A stretch of 64,000 nucleotides of DNA, taken from Amycolatopsis jejuensis. GTDB lineage: Bacteria > Actinomycetota > Actinomycetes > Mycobacteriales > Pseudonocardiaceae. The position numbers and the translations under genes were made by a program. Of this stretch, positions 35,120 to 42,413 are shown one piece after another. Position 1 is the first letter of the stretch. Every line of letters begins with the position of its first letter. The stretch spans positions 248,001-312,000 of the forward strand of contig NZ_JNYZ01000002.1 of assembly GCF_000717335.1 (NCBI RefSeq). The letters are read 5' to 3'. The notes under the pieces were generated by a model. The model did no database searches, was not told where the DNA came from, and saw only the letters and a program-made list of their open reading frames with translations.

Positions 35120-35708
35120 CCGAACCTCCCAGCGACCGCACGACAAACGTGCTCAACTCGACGACCTCGACCGACCCACCGCTCGTCAGGGGACCGATCA
35201 GCACCTCGGCGGCCGCCCCGACCAGCGCGGCCGCGCTCACTGCCGCGTCCTGCGCAGGCAACACTCCCATGCGCACGCCGTCCGCGACATGCTCGGCCAC
35301 GACGTCCCGGAACACCCGCCGGAACTCGAGCCGCTCCGCGTCGATGACCGCGTCCACCGGCTCAGCCAGCAGCGCATACGCAAGCCGCGGCGCCTTCAAC
35401 GCGCGCGCGGCAAACGTCTCGAACACCGCCACGACGCGCTGCAGCGGATCCTCCGGCCCGGCCGCAGCTGACCGCACGGCCTCGACCTCGCGCGACACCA
35501 CCTGCCGGAAAACCCGTACGACCAGGTCAGCTTTGGTGGGGAAGTGGCGGTACACGGTCCCCACGGCAACCCCGGCCCGCTCGGCGACCGCCGCCACGGA
35601 ACAACCGGCGTACCCGTGCTCGGCCAGCTGCTGCACCGTGGCGTCGACGATCGCGTCCCGCAACGCGTCGAGACGTTCCTGCACCTTGGGGGTCCTGCGG
35701 TAGGGCAC
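35103..35708 (-). CDS. TetR-family transcriptional regulator upstream of aidB-like gene
   Basis: A 201-residue repressor. The helix-turn-helix is RLDALRDAIVDATVQQLAEHGYAGCSVAAVAERAGVAVGTVYRHFPTKADLVVRVF (about residues 11-66). The GTG at 35708 (VPYRRTPKVQERL) gives the usual short arm before the first helix. An ATG at 35807 would add 33 unlikely residues and lies inside the dif-like site. The stop overlaps the start of the AidB-like gene, so both are in one operon. The promoter region is the dif-containing spacer. Confidence 0.88.
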   Translation of the reverse strand: MPYRRTPKVQERLDALRDAIVDATVQQLAEHGYAGCSVAAVAERAGVAVGTVYRHFPTKADLVVRVFRQVVSREVEAVRSAAAGPEDPLQRVVAVFETFAARALKAPRLAYALLAEPVDAVIDAERLEFRRVFRDVVAEHVADGVRMGVLPAQDAAVSAAALVGAAAEVLIGPLTSGGSVEVVELSTFVVRSLGGSDARHA

Positions 35709-35798
35709 GGAAGAAGTGAACCACCCGTTCACAACTTCCGTCAACGTCCTCGAACCCAGCCTGGCGGGGGACTCGACGTTCAGGGCACTGGAGCGATA

Positions 35799-35826
35799 AC
35801 TTGACATAATGTAAATTATCGGCGTT
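35799..35826 (-). other. Probable chromosomal dif site (XerC/XerD target)
   Basis: On the plus strand the site is an 11-bp arm ACTTGACATAA, a 6-bp centre TGTAAA, and an 11-bp arm TTATCGGCGTT. The minus strand matches the published actinobacterial dif consensus, as I remember it, at 25 of 28 positions, including the whole CCGATAAT and ACATTATGTCAAGT blocks. dif is where XerC and XerD resolve chromosome dimers at the end of replication. It sits 91 bases upstream of the TetR gene start and is far more AT-rich than its surroundings. Confidence 0.8.
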
Positions 35827-36022
35827 TTGGCGACCTGCTGATCCGTGAGCCGAGGAGGGGTTTTCTACGGGATTTCGGGTCTGTGTGCGGTCGCGCTGGT
35901 TCAGTTCTCGCCGCCTTGACGGTGCGGCTGCTGCAATCGGTGGATGACCCGACGCCTGGGCCACCCTGGCCGGGTCATCGCTGTGCCCGCAAGGTTCGGG
36001 CCCGGAATCCCCGAGCATGATG

Positions 36023-36077
36023 TCCCGTCAGCCGTGGTCAATTCGTCACGGTGACGAATTGACCACGGCTGACGGGA
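36023..36077. repeat. 55-bp perfect palindrome
   Basis: Two 27-base arms with a single central G at 36050 are exact reverse complements. The left arm starts TCCCGTCAGCCGTGG and ends AATTCGTCAC; the right arm is its complement. The bases outside do not pair. It lies in a gene-free stretch, 200 bases from the dif-like site and 300 bases from a tyrosine recombinase gene. As DNA it could extrude a cruciform or bind a dimer; as RNA it would be a very strong hairpin, without a U-run. Confidence 0.97.
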
Positions 36078-36298
36078 TGATGGACATGAGGCAGAACAAC
36101 CGCCATAGCACCAACTTCCGGCCCAACGGGTCCGCCTGGCGCCCAGTCCCGCAGAGATCCACTCGAACAGATGAACGCCTGCGCGTACCCCATCGACTTG
36201 AGCGACCGGAAACACGATCGTCCTGCGGTAGTCGTTGGGGCCGAAAGGTGTTGTCCCCCAAGGGACTCAGCCCCTGCTGGAACACGTCCGGAGCAATG

Positions 36299-36328
36299 TT
36301 TCATGCATAATCGCCATTATGCATGAAA
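36299..36328. other. 30-bp perfect inverted repeat resembling a Xer core site
   Basis: The arms TTTCATGCATAA and TTATGCATGAAA (12 bp each, exact complements) flank a 6-bp centre TCGCCA; counting the self-complementary edge bases the perfect repeat has 13-base arms and a 4-base loop. The CATAA-N6-TTATG core is the arrangement of XerC/XerD sites and is shared with the dif-like site at 35799. It ends 55 bases before the start of a tyrosine recombinase gene and may be its recombination target, its operator, or both. Confidence 0.75.
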
Positions 36329-36383
36329 TCGGACCGGCGTCCGGGGCGCAGGAATTGTCGGTGTGGTGCGATAAACCTTGTCC

Positions 36384-37376
36384 ATGCTCGTTTCCGAGGC
36401 ACAGCAAGCGTTCTTCGCGGCACGGCGGCCGCGCAAGGACTCGCCGCACACCACCGCCGCCTATCGCCGCGATCTCGCGGGGATCACCGCTCTCCTGCTC
36501 ACCGAACTGGGTCGCGACGACGTGGACGTCGCGGACCTGACCGCGCCGGTCCTGCGCTCGGCATTCGGTGCGTTCGCCGACAGTCACGCCAAGAGTTCGG
36601 TGCTGCGGGCGTGGTCGACGTGGAACCAGTTCCTCACGTTCTGTGTGTCGGACGGGTTGTTGCCGGGCAATCCGATGGGTGCGGTCGCGCGACCCAAGAC
36701 TCCCCCGCTCACCCCGAAACCCTTGCGAGGCGAGGAAACTCCCGAACAGCTGCTGGCCGCCGCTGCCGAAGGAGCCCGCCGCGCAAGGGATCCGTGGCCG
36801 GAGCGGGACGTGCTGGTACTGGCGCTGGGTCTCGTGGCGGGTCTGCGAGCGGCGGAAATGCGGGCGCTCACGCCACGTTCGGTGGTGGGACGCGACGGTG
36901 AACTGCGGTTGCACGTCCACGGCAAGGGCAGCCGGGACCGGTCGATCCCGGTGCAACCGGCCATGGCGCGGCTGATCGAAGAGTACGTGACGTCGTGTCG
37001 GCGGCGGTTCCCCCGGCAGCGGTTCCCGGCGAGCGAACCGCTGCTCCGGGACCGCGGCGGCGAGCCGATCGGCCGTGGCGCGCTGGAGTACCTGGTGAAG
37101 TCGTGCTACCGGTGGGCGGGCTTGCACGACCGGGTCCCGACCGGCGCGAACCTGCACGCGCTCCGCCACACGTTCGCCACCCGGCTGGCCGAGGACGGCG
37201 CGACGGCGTCGGAGATCATGACGCTGCTCGGTCACGCCAGCCTCGCCACGAGCCAGAACTACATCGAGGCAACCGGCCGCGAACAGCGCGCCGCCGCCGC
37301 GAGCAACCGCACTTACCGCGCCCTCAACGGACTGGCCCGCGAGCGCGAGGAACGGGAGGCGAATGTGATTGCATGA
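36384..37376 (+). CDS. Xer-like tyrosine recombinase next to dif
   Basis: A 330-residue tyrosine recombinase, close to XerC/XerD in length. N-terminal core-binding domain: SPHTTAAYRRDLAGITALLL and SSVLRAWSTWNQFLTFCVSDGLLPGNPM (about residues 20-105). Catalytic residues: Arg155 (GLRAAEM), Lys in HGKGSRDRS, His258 and Arg261 (HALRHTF), His284 (GHASLATS) and Tyr293 (QNYIE), so it should be active. The ATG at 36384 is used; a TTG two codons earlier is less likely. A dif-like inverted repeat lies just upstream. The SRPBCC gene follows at once. Whether it is XerC/D itself or a third recombinase cannot be told from this window. Confidence 0.9.
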   Translation: MLVSEAQQAFFAARRPRKDSPHTTAAYRRDLAGITALLLTELGRDDVDVADLTAPVLRSAFGAFADSHAKSSVLRAWSTWNQFLTFCVSDGLLPGNPMGAVARPKTPPLTPKPLRGEETPEQLLAAAAEGARRARDPWPERDVLVLALGLVAGLRAAEMRALTPRSVVGRDGELRLHVHGKGSRDRSIPVQPAMARLIEEYVTSCRRRFPRQRFPASEPLLRDRGGEPIGRGALEYLVKSCYRWAGLHDRVPTGANLHALRHTFATRLAEDGATASEIMTLLGHASLATSQNYIEATGREQRAAAASNRTYRALNGLAREREEREANVIA

Positions 37377-37380
37377 CTGG

Positions 37381-37845
37381 GTGACCGACGAGACCCCGCG
37401 CGTGGTTCGCGCCAGCCGTGAGATCGCCGCTTCCGCCGAGCGGATCTTCGCACTGATCGCCGACCCGTCCCTCCAGCCGACCTGGGACGGCAACGACAAC
37501 CTGGCCGAAGCCGCGCCCGGCCAGCGCATCCGAGCAGTAGGCGATGTGTTCACCACAGAACTCACGGTCGGCACGGTCCGGGAGAACCACGTCGTGGAGT
37601 TCGAGGAAGGTCGCTTGGTGGCCTGGCGCCCCTCCGAACCCGGCGAGCCCCAGCCGGGACACCTGTGGGGCTGGGAACTGGAGCCACTCACCGAGGCACG
37701 CACCCGGGTGACGCACACGTACGACTGGACCCACCTCAACCCCGACGACACCATGCGGATCACCCGAGCCCGCACCACGACAACGCACCGGTTGGAGGCA
37801 TCACTGGACAATCTCGCTAGGGCCGCCGAACAAGCGCAGACCTAG
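37381..37845 (+). CDS. SRPBCC-family protein (polyketide cyclase/START-like fold)
   Basis: A 154-residue helix-grip protein. The opening PRVVRASREIAASAERIFALIADPSLQPTWDG (about residues 5-36) is characteristic of SRPBCC proteins, which bind hydrophobic ligands in a deep pocket. TRVTHTYDWTHLNPDDTMRI follows near residue 115. The start is GTG 37381; a TTG at 37369 overlapping the recombinase gene would add four residues. It sits 4 bases after the recombinase stop and could be co-transcribed, but no functional link is evident. Confidence 0.85.
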   Translation: MTDETPRVVRASREIAASAERIFALIADPSLQPTWDGNDNLAEAAPGQRIRAVGDVFTTELTVGTVRENHVVEFEEGRLVAWRPSEPGEPQPGHLWGWELEPLTEARTRVTHTYDWTHLNPDDTMRITRARTTTTHRLEASLDNLARAAEQAQT

Positions 37846-38360
37846 CCCGAGCGGGAACACCCCTGAGATGGGAAGGCCTGGGAAGAGACCAAGGCATTCG
37901 ACACACGGTCTCCGCACGCACCAGACCTAACCGCGGCGGCCGCTGACTGCCGTCGACCGATGACGGCGCTCGCAGACGACCGACAAGGTCAAGCGGTTGC
38001 CGACGCCGTTGTCGGCCGCCAGGAGACGGCAGTTGACGCGGGGTTCTGCCACTCGTCGACCAGTGTCTGACGTTGGCCTGGTCCGCTTCGGTGAACCGCT
38101 TGGCTGGGGCCGGGCGGCTGGTCCACTCGCTGGGCCGAGCGGCTTCTGCTGGGCGGTGAGCCGGTTCGCTGACCTGAGTTGCCGTCGCTGAGCGGCGGCC
38201 TCGGTTGCTGAACCGCGCGCTCAACTGTCGGGCCGACGACAGACGATGAGCGCTGGGCGTCGATCACTGAGCGACAGGTTCCAGCTGGCCGGCGGAAGCC
38301 AAGGTTGCGTTGGGCACGCAACGCTGCTCGCAGCGACGGCCCGCTGTTGGCTGCGATAGC
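37846..38360. other. Convergent gap, first part, no gene seen
   Basis: These 515 bases follow the SRPBCC gene. They hold degenerate GC-rich sequence with recurring short words (GGTTGCCG, GTTGCTG, GAGCGGC) and no frame with a credible start or codon pattern. The ordered tandem repeat at 38361-38460 follows. Confidence 0.5.
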
Positions 38361-38460
38361 GGTCGCTTGACGACGGCTGCCGTTGCTTGACGACGGTTGC
38401 CGTTGCTTGACGACGGTTGCCGTTGCTTCACGACGGTTGCCGTTGCTTCACGACGGTTGA
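38361..38460. repeat. Five tandem 20-bp repeats
   Basis: The unit CGTTGCTTGACGACGGTTGC, or its variant with CTTCACG, starts at 38381, 38401, 38421 and 38441; a degenerate copy (GGTCGCTTGACGACGGCTGC) starts at 38361 and the last copy ends in TGA. The array is exactly phased at 20 bases. It lies in the 683-base convergent junction between genes ending at 37845 and 38529. Confidence 0.95.
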
Positions 38461-38528
38461 GGTTGGGCGGCGGCGGTAGCCGTTGGCGACTCGTCGGTAA
38501 CCAGTCCCCGACGGTCCCCAGTGGGCGT

Positions 38529-38909
38529 TCAGCGCAGCTGTTCCAGATCCCGGGCCGCGCTGGCTACCTCCTCTGCCAGCTGCCGCAGCTCGGCTGCGTT
38601 GGCGCCGTCCTCGGTGGCCGTCACGATGTCTTCCGCTGCGCAGCGGAGCTGGAACAGGCGGTCCTGCAGGGTGGCGATTTCCGTGTCCGACAGCACGACC
38701 GCGTCTTCGGGCAGGCCGCTTCGCTGGAGGGCCGTGCGACGCTCGTACGCGCGTTGGCGGCAGGACTGACCGCAGTACCGGCGGCGCCGTCCGACGTTGC
38801 CGGATTCCGGCAGGCGGCGGCCGCACCAGCCGCAGTGTTTCGGGGCGTTGCTGCGGCGCGGTACGACGCGTTCGTCGCCGGTCGGGGCGTGTTCGGCCAG
38901 TTCCCTCAC
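38529..38909 (-). CDS. Small zinc-finger protein with helical tail
   Basis: A 126-residue protein. Residues of about 26-58 carry four cysteines, CGWCGRRLPESG then RRRRYCGQSCRQRAYERR (C-x2-C...C-x3-C), a likely zinc-binding module similar to those found in short actinobacterial DNA-associated proteins. The rest is helical (DTEIATLQDRLFQLRCAAEDIV; AELRQLAEEVASAARDLEQLR). The start is taken as GTG 38909 (VRELAEHAPTGDERVVPRR); longer frames upstream run antisense through the glycerophosphodiesterase gene. It is divergent from that gene. Function unknown. Confidence 0.75.
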   Translation of the reverse strand: MRELAEHAPTGDERVVPRRSNAPKHCGWCGRRLPESGNVGRRRRYCGQSCRQRAYERRTALQRSGLPEDAVVLSDTEIATLQDRLFQLRCAAEDIVTATEDGANAAELRQLAEEVASAARDLEQLR

Positions 38910-38975
38910 CAGCCGGACTTTAGCCGTCCACCGCGTTATCACGACGGGGCCACTCCGAAGGAGGAGACTGGAGTG

Positions 38976-39764
38976 ATGCGCCCACCGTTTCCGTACCTCG
39001 CCGACCCGCTCCCCCGTGCGTTCGCCCACCGCGGGTGGCACATCGGCGACCTGGACGGGCTCGAGAACTCGCTGCCCGCGTTCCGGCGGGCGGTCGAAGA
39101 GGGCTACCGCTACCTGGAAACGGACGTCCACGCCACCTCCGACGGCGTGGTCGTCGTCCACCACGACGCCACCCTCGACCGCACCACCGACGGCGGCGGC
39201 GCGATCGCGACCCAGACCTGGGACCAGGTCAAACACGCGAAGATCGGCGGCCGCGCGGTGCTGTCGCGGCTGGAGGACGTGCTCGAGGAGCTGCCGGACG
39301 CGTTTTTCAACGTCGACGTCAAGGCCACCGGCGCGGTGGTCCCCTTCGTGCGGACGCTGGAGCGCACTGGCGCATTCGACCGCGTCGCGGCGGCGTCCTT
39401 TTCGGACTCCCGGCTCGCCCGCCTGCGCCGGCTGGCGGGTCCGAAGCTGCTCACGGCGATGGGGCCGCGGTCGGCGTTCCTGCTGTGGGCCGACGGCTGG
39501 GTCCCGCTGCTGCCGGTGAGCCGGTTCGCGACCGGCTGGCTCGCGCAGGTCCCGGTCCGGCAAGGGCCGCTGACGGTGGTGGACCAGGCGTTCGTGAAGG
39601 CGGCCGTCCGGCGCGGGTTCGAGGTCCACACGTGGACGATCGACGACCCGGACCAGATGCGGACCCTGCTGGACCTCGGGGTGCACGGCATCGTCACGGA
39701 CCGGCCCGACCTGCTGCGCGACGTCCTGCGGGAACGGGGCGCTTGGGAACGGCAGGCCGGATAG
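38976..39764 (+). CDS. Glycerophosphodiester phosphodiesterase
   Basis: A 262-residue GDPD-family enzyme hydrolysing glycerophosphodiesters to glycerol-3-phosphate and an alcohol. Active-site and metal residues are in place: HRG at His18-Arg19, ENSLPAF, LETDVH with Glu48 and Asp50, VVVHHDATLDRTTDGGG (second catalytic His), and near the end VHTWTIDDPDQMRTLLDLGVHGIVTDRPDLL. No signal peptide is present, so it is cytoplasmic. GAAGGAGGAG lies upstream of the ATG. It is a stand-alone gene. Confidence 0.94.
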   Translation: MRPPFPYLADPLPRAFAHRGWHIGDLDGLENSLPAFRRAVEEGYRYLETDVHATSDGVVVVHHDATLDRTTDGGGAIATQTWDQVKHAKIGGRAVLSRLEDVLEELPDAFFNVDVKATGAVVPFVRTLERTGAFDRVAAASFSDSRLARLRRLAGPKLLTAMGPRSAFLLWADGWVPLLPVSRFATGWLAQVPVRQGPLTVVDQAFVKAAVRRGFEVHTWTIDDPDQMRTLLDLGVHGIVTDRPDLLRDVLRERGAWERQAG

Positions 39765-40046
39765 CGGGCGGTGGCTACGGTCTGCGGTAGTACTGGTTCG
39801 AACGGGGCATATAGGGGTCGGCCGTGGGCAAGTGGCGTCGGCGGGCTCACGCCGGCTGACGCACTGGCGACGCTGGAGGGCGATCCGCGGGTTGAACAGT
39901 GAGATCCCGCGTCGTGAGGGCGTGCGGGCTCCGATGAAGGCAAGGATCCGACGACCTCCGCGAGGCGTGGTCGAGAAGCCTGTCCCCGCTTCTGCTGCCG
40001 GGGGTTGAGGTCAGAAACTGTCCGCTACCCCCGCCATCATGGAGCG
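39765..40046. other. Intergenic region, no feature seen
   Basis: These 282 bases lie between the glycerophosphodiesterase and WYL-regulator genes. The last 60 bases presumably hold the promoter of the latter, but I cannot point to a convincing -10/-35 pair. No gene or repeat is visible. Confidence 0.4.
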
Positions 40047-41012
40047 GTGCCGAAGACTTCTGCGCGGTTGTTGTCGCTGCTCTCGTTGCTGCAGGCGCGG
40101 CGGGACTGGCCGGGTGCGCTGCTGGCCGAGCGGCTCGACGTTAGCCCGCGGACGGTGCGTCGCGATGTCGATCGGTTGCGGGAGCTGGGGTATCCGATCG
40201 TCACGACGAAAGGTCCTGAAGGTGGGTACCGGCTCGGGGCGGGGTCTCGGTTGCCGCCGTTGCTGTTCGATGATGAGCAGGCCGTTGCGGTCGCTGTTGC
40301 GCTTCGGGCGGCTGCCGTGACCGGCGCTGGGATCGAGGAAGGCGCGCTCCGGGCGTTGCAGACCGTGCGGCAGGTGATGCCGTCGCGGTTGCGGCATCGG
40401 GTGGATGGCTTTCGCTTCACCGCCGTCGAGCCGTCCGCACCCACGGTGGACCCGCAGGTGCTGCTTGCACTGAGCGCGGCGGTGCACGTCAAGGAAGTGC
40501 TGCGGTTCGATTACTCCTCTGTGGACGGTCCGCCGCGCCGCGTGGAGCCGCATCACCTCGTTACGTGGGGGCGGCGCTGGTACCTGGTCGCATGGGACCT
40601 CGATCGCGGCGACTGGCGTACCTTCCGGGCCGATCGGATCACTCCGCGCACGCCCACCGGGCCGCGGTTCACACCGCGGGAGATGCCGGATGCGTCGGCG
40701 TTCGTCGTCTCGCGGTTCCGTGGCACGGATTTGTCCGGGGAATTTCCCTGCCGCGGTGAGGTGATCGTGCATCTGGCGGCAGGCGAGGTGGCAAGTTACC
40801 TCCGGGACGGCGTGATCGAGGAGGTCGCCCCGGACCGCTCCCGGGTGACCCTCGGGGCGTGGTCGTGGCGTGGCCTGGCGGCGACCATCGGCCGGGTGGA
40901 TGCCGACATCGAGGTCGTCGGCCCGGCCGAGCTGCGGCAAGCCTTCCGGGAGCTTGCGCAGCGGTACGCCGAGGCTGGGAGGGATCCGGGTGGAGCTCAC
41001 GTGAGCAGCTGA
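40047..41012 (+). CDS. HTH/WYL-domain transcriptional regulator
   Basis: A 321-residue regulator. The N-terminal winged HTH (HTH_11/DeoR-like) is SARLLSLLSLLQARRDWPGALLAERLDVSPRTVRRDVDRLRELGYPI (about residues 4-50). The middle holds the WYL domain (VLRFDYSSVDGPPRRVEPHHLVTWGRRWYLVAWDLDRGDWRTFRADRI, about 150-200). WYL domains bind nucleic acid or nucleotide ligands and many such regulators respond to DNA damage or control defence genes. The C-terminal WCX region follows. The start GTG 40047 has GGAG close upstream. No obvious target is adjacent. Confidence 0.92.
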   Translation: MPKTSARLLSLLSLLQARRDWPGALLAERLDVSPRTVRRDVDRLRELGYPIVTTKGPEGGYRLGAGSRLPPLLFDDEQAVAVAVALRAAAVTGAGIEEGALRALQTVRQVMPSRLRHRVDGFRFTAVEPSAPTVDPQVLLALSAAVHVKEVLRFDYSSVDGPPRRVEPHHLVTWGRRWYLVAWDLDRGDWRTFRADRITPRTPTGPRFTPREMPDASAFVVSRFRGTDLSGEFPCRGEVIVHLAAGEVASYLRDGVIEEVAPDRSRVTLGAWSWRGLAATIGRVDADIEVVGPAELRQAFRELAQRYAEAGRDPGGAHVSS

Positions 41013-41466
41013 AGGAGCGGCGGGGCTGACCGGGCCAGGAGGGCATCGGAAGCGACGTCGAGGCGAAACACAGTTGTGTGGGACCCGGGCGCAGCAAGAT
41101 CATCCGCTGCGGTGCGCTGCCGTCGGACTTGCCAGGCCTGGCAAGCGGGCTTGAAGGAGAAGACGACGTTGCCAGCGTCCTTGCCCGGCAGGTGGCAGGC
41201 GCCCGACCTAGTCACCGAAGCTTAGCCAGCCGCCCGCGGCAGCCAGGTGAGGCAGCCAGCCGCCCGAAGCAGCCGCCCGACGCAGCCACCCGCGGCAGCC
41301 AGCCGAAGCAACCGCCCGAGACAGCCAGGTGAAGCCTGGCAGGTGAAGCCTGGCCAAACCCTGGAACCAGCCACCCCGGCAACCGGCCGCAGCCACCTCA
41401 CCAGCCGCGGCCCTCGCGGTGGCGCAGCCGGCACACCGCCGCGACCGACTCCCCCGCGTAACTAGC
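41013..41466. repeat. Convergent gap with CAGCCGCCCG-type repeats
   Basis: A 454-base junction between genes ending at 41012 (+) and 41467 (-). From about 41220 to 41440 it consists of irregular repeats of GCAGCCAGCCGCCCG and variants, ending in a direct duplication of AGGTGAAGCCTGGC at about 41326-41355. No gene is supported. Confidence 0.75.
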
Positions 41467-42165
41467 TCACCGGGGCGCTTTCCCTTGCCAAGCGGCCGTC
41501 CACGTCTTCGGTCCCAGCCGTCCCGAGTCGTTGATCCCGTTGGCTCGCTGCAGGTCCAGCACTGCCGTGCGGGTCTTGTCGTAGTAGCAGCCGGTGCCCT
41601 GGAAACCGTAGCCGTATGCGTTCATCCGCAGCTGGAAGGTCCGCAGCGCGGGTGCGCAGTCGCCGTAGGCGTACACCAGGCCGGGCCAGTCGGGCATTGC
41701 GCCGGGGGGTGCGGGGGGTGCCGGGGGCGTCGGGCGGGGCTTCGGGGCGGGTGGGGCAGGCAGGCCGCCACCGCCCATGTACGCGGACTCGTCGTAGGAC
41801 GGCACGCGTTTGCTGCGTGCGTCGCGGTCGTTGGAGAGGCCCAGCATGCCGCCGCATTCCCAGGGTTGCCAGCCGCGCATCCGGTACAGGTACAGGGCGC
41901 GGTAGTCCTGTTCGCGGGGGTTGGCCTGGTCCGGCCTGCCTTGGCCGCCGACGCTGCGCCAGGTCGGCAGGTCGAACTGGTAGGCGCCGTAGTAGCCGTT
42001 GCCGGTGTTGATCGAGTAGCGGCCGCTCGACTCGCACATCCTCAGCTTGGCCCACGAGCTCGAGGTGGGGTCCGCGGAGGCGGCGCCGGTGACGGCGAGC
42101 TCCATGCTCAGGACGGCGACCACGAGGAGGAGCGCCCGTCCGGCAGTGCGAACACGGTTGGTCAT
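41467..42165 (-). CDS. Resuscitation-promoting factor-like transglycosylase, secreted
   Basis: A 232-residue exported protein. The signal peptide is residues 1-31 (RALLLVVAVLSMELAVTGAASA). The Rpf-type lysozyme-like domain follows: SSWAKLRMCESSGRYSINTGNGYYGAYQFDLPTWRSVGG, with Glu45 as catalytic acid, and a QDYRALYLYRMRGWQPWECGGML tail. A Pro-rich linker (PAPPAPKPRPTPPAPPAPPG) leads to a C-terminal peptidoglycan-binding-like domain (FQLRMNAYGYGFQGTGCYYDKTRTAVLDLQRANGI). Rpf enzymes cleave peptidoglycan and stimulate regrowth of dormant cells. The ATG at 42165 is used. Confidence 0.92.
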   Translation of the reverse strand: MTNRVRTAGRALLLVVAVLSMELAVTGAASADPTSSSWAKLRMCESSGRYSINTGNGYYGAYQFDLPTWRSVGGQGRPDQANPREQDYRALYLYRMRGWQPWECGGMLGLSNDRDARSKRVPSYDESAYMGGGGLPAPPAPKPRPTPPAPPAPPGAMPDWPGLVYAYGDCAPALRTFQLRMNAYGYGFQGTGCYYDKTRTAVLDLQRANGINDSGRLGPKTWTAAWQGKAPR

Positions 42166-42413
42166 GACATGCACACTAAGCACGTGACCCTTTGACCACA
42201 AGAGTCACACCACGCACAGCAGTCTCACATGACACGCCCGGGATTGCCGGTAGCGACACGCCCGGCGCGGCGTGTCGTCCATCGCGCGCGACACCCCGGA
42301 GTGAACGGAAGCGACGAACCGGACACGGTTTGCCCCCTTCGGCGGTACCGGGTCGGCGCGCGCCAGTAATGTGCGGCCTGACCTGGAGGTTCGGAACCGA
42401 CGAGGAGCCGTGG

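Noticed and set aside
35709..35807. Longer TetR start at an ATG within the dif-like site
   Set aside because: It would add 33 residues before the first helix, unusual for TetR, and would make dif part of a coding region.
36267..37811. 514-codon frame antisense to the tyrosine recombinase
   Set aside because: The recombinase frame has a full catalytic set; the antisense product is low-complexity.
38361..38460. CRISPR array
   Set aside because: Units are directly contiguous 20-mers without spacers, and no cas genes are present.
41220..41440. Coding sequence of a Pro/Ala-repeat protein
   Set aside because: Frames stay open only because of repeats; no start with a ribosome site, and no frame is favoured.
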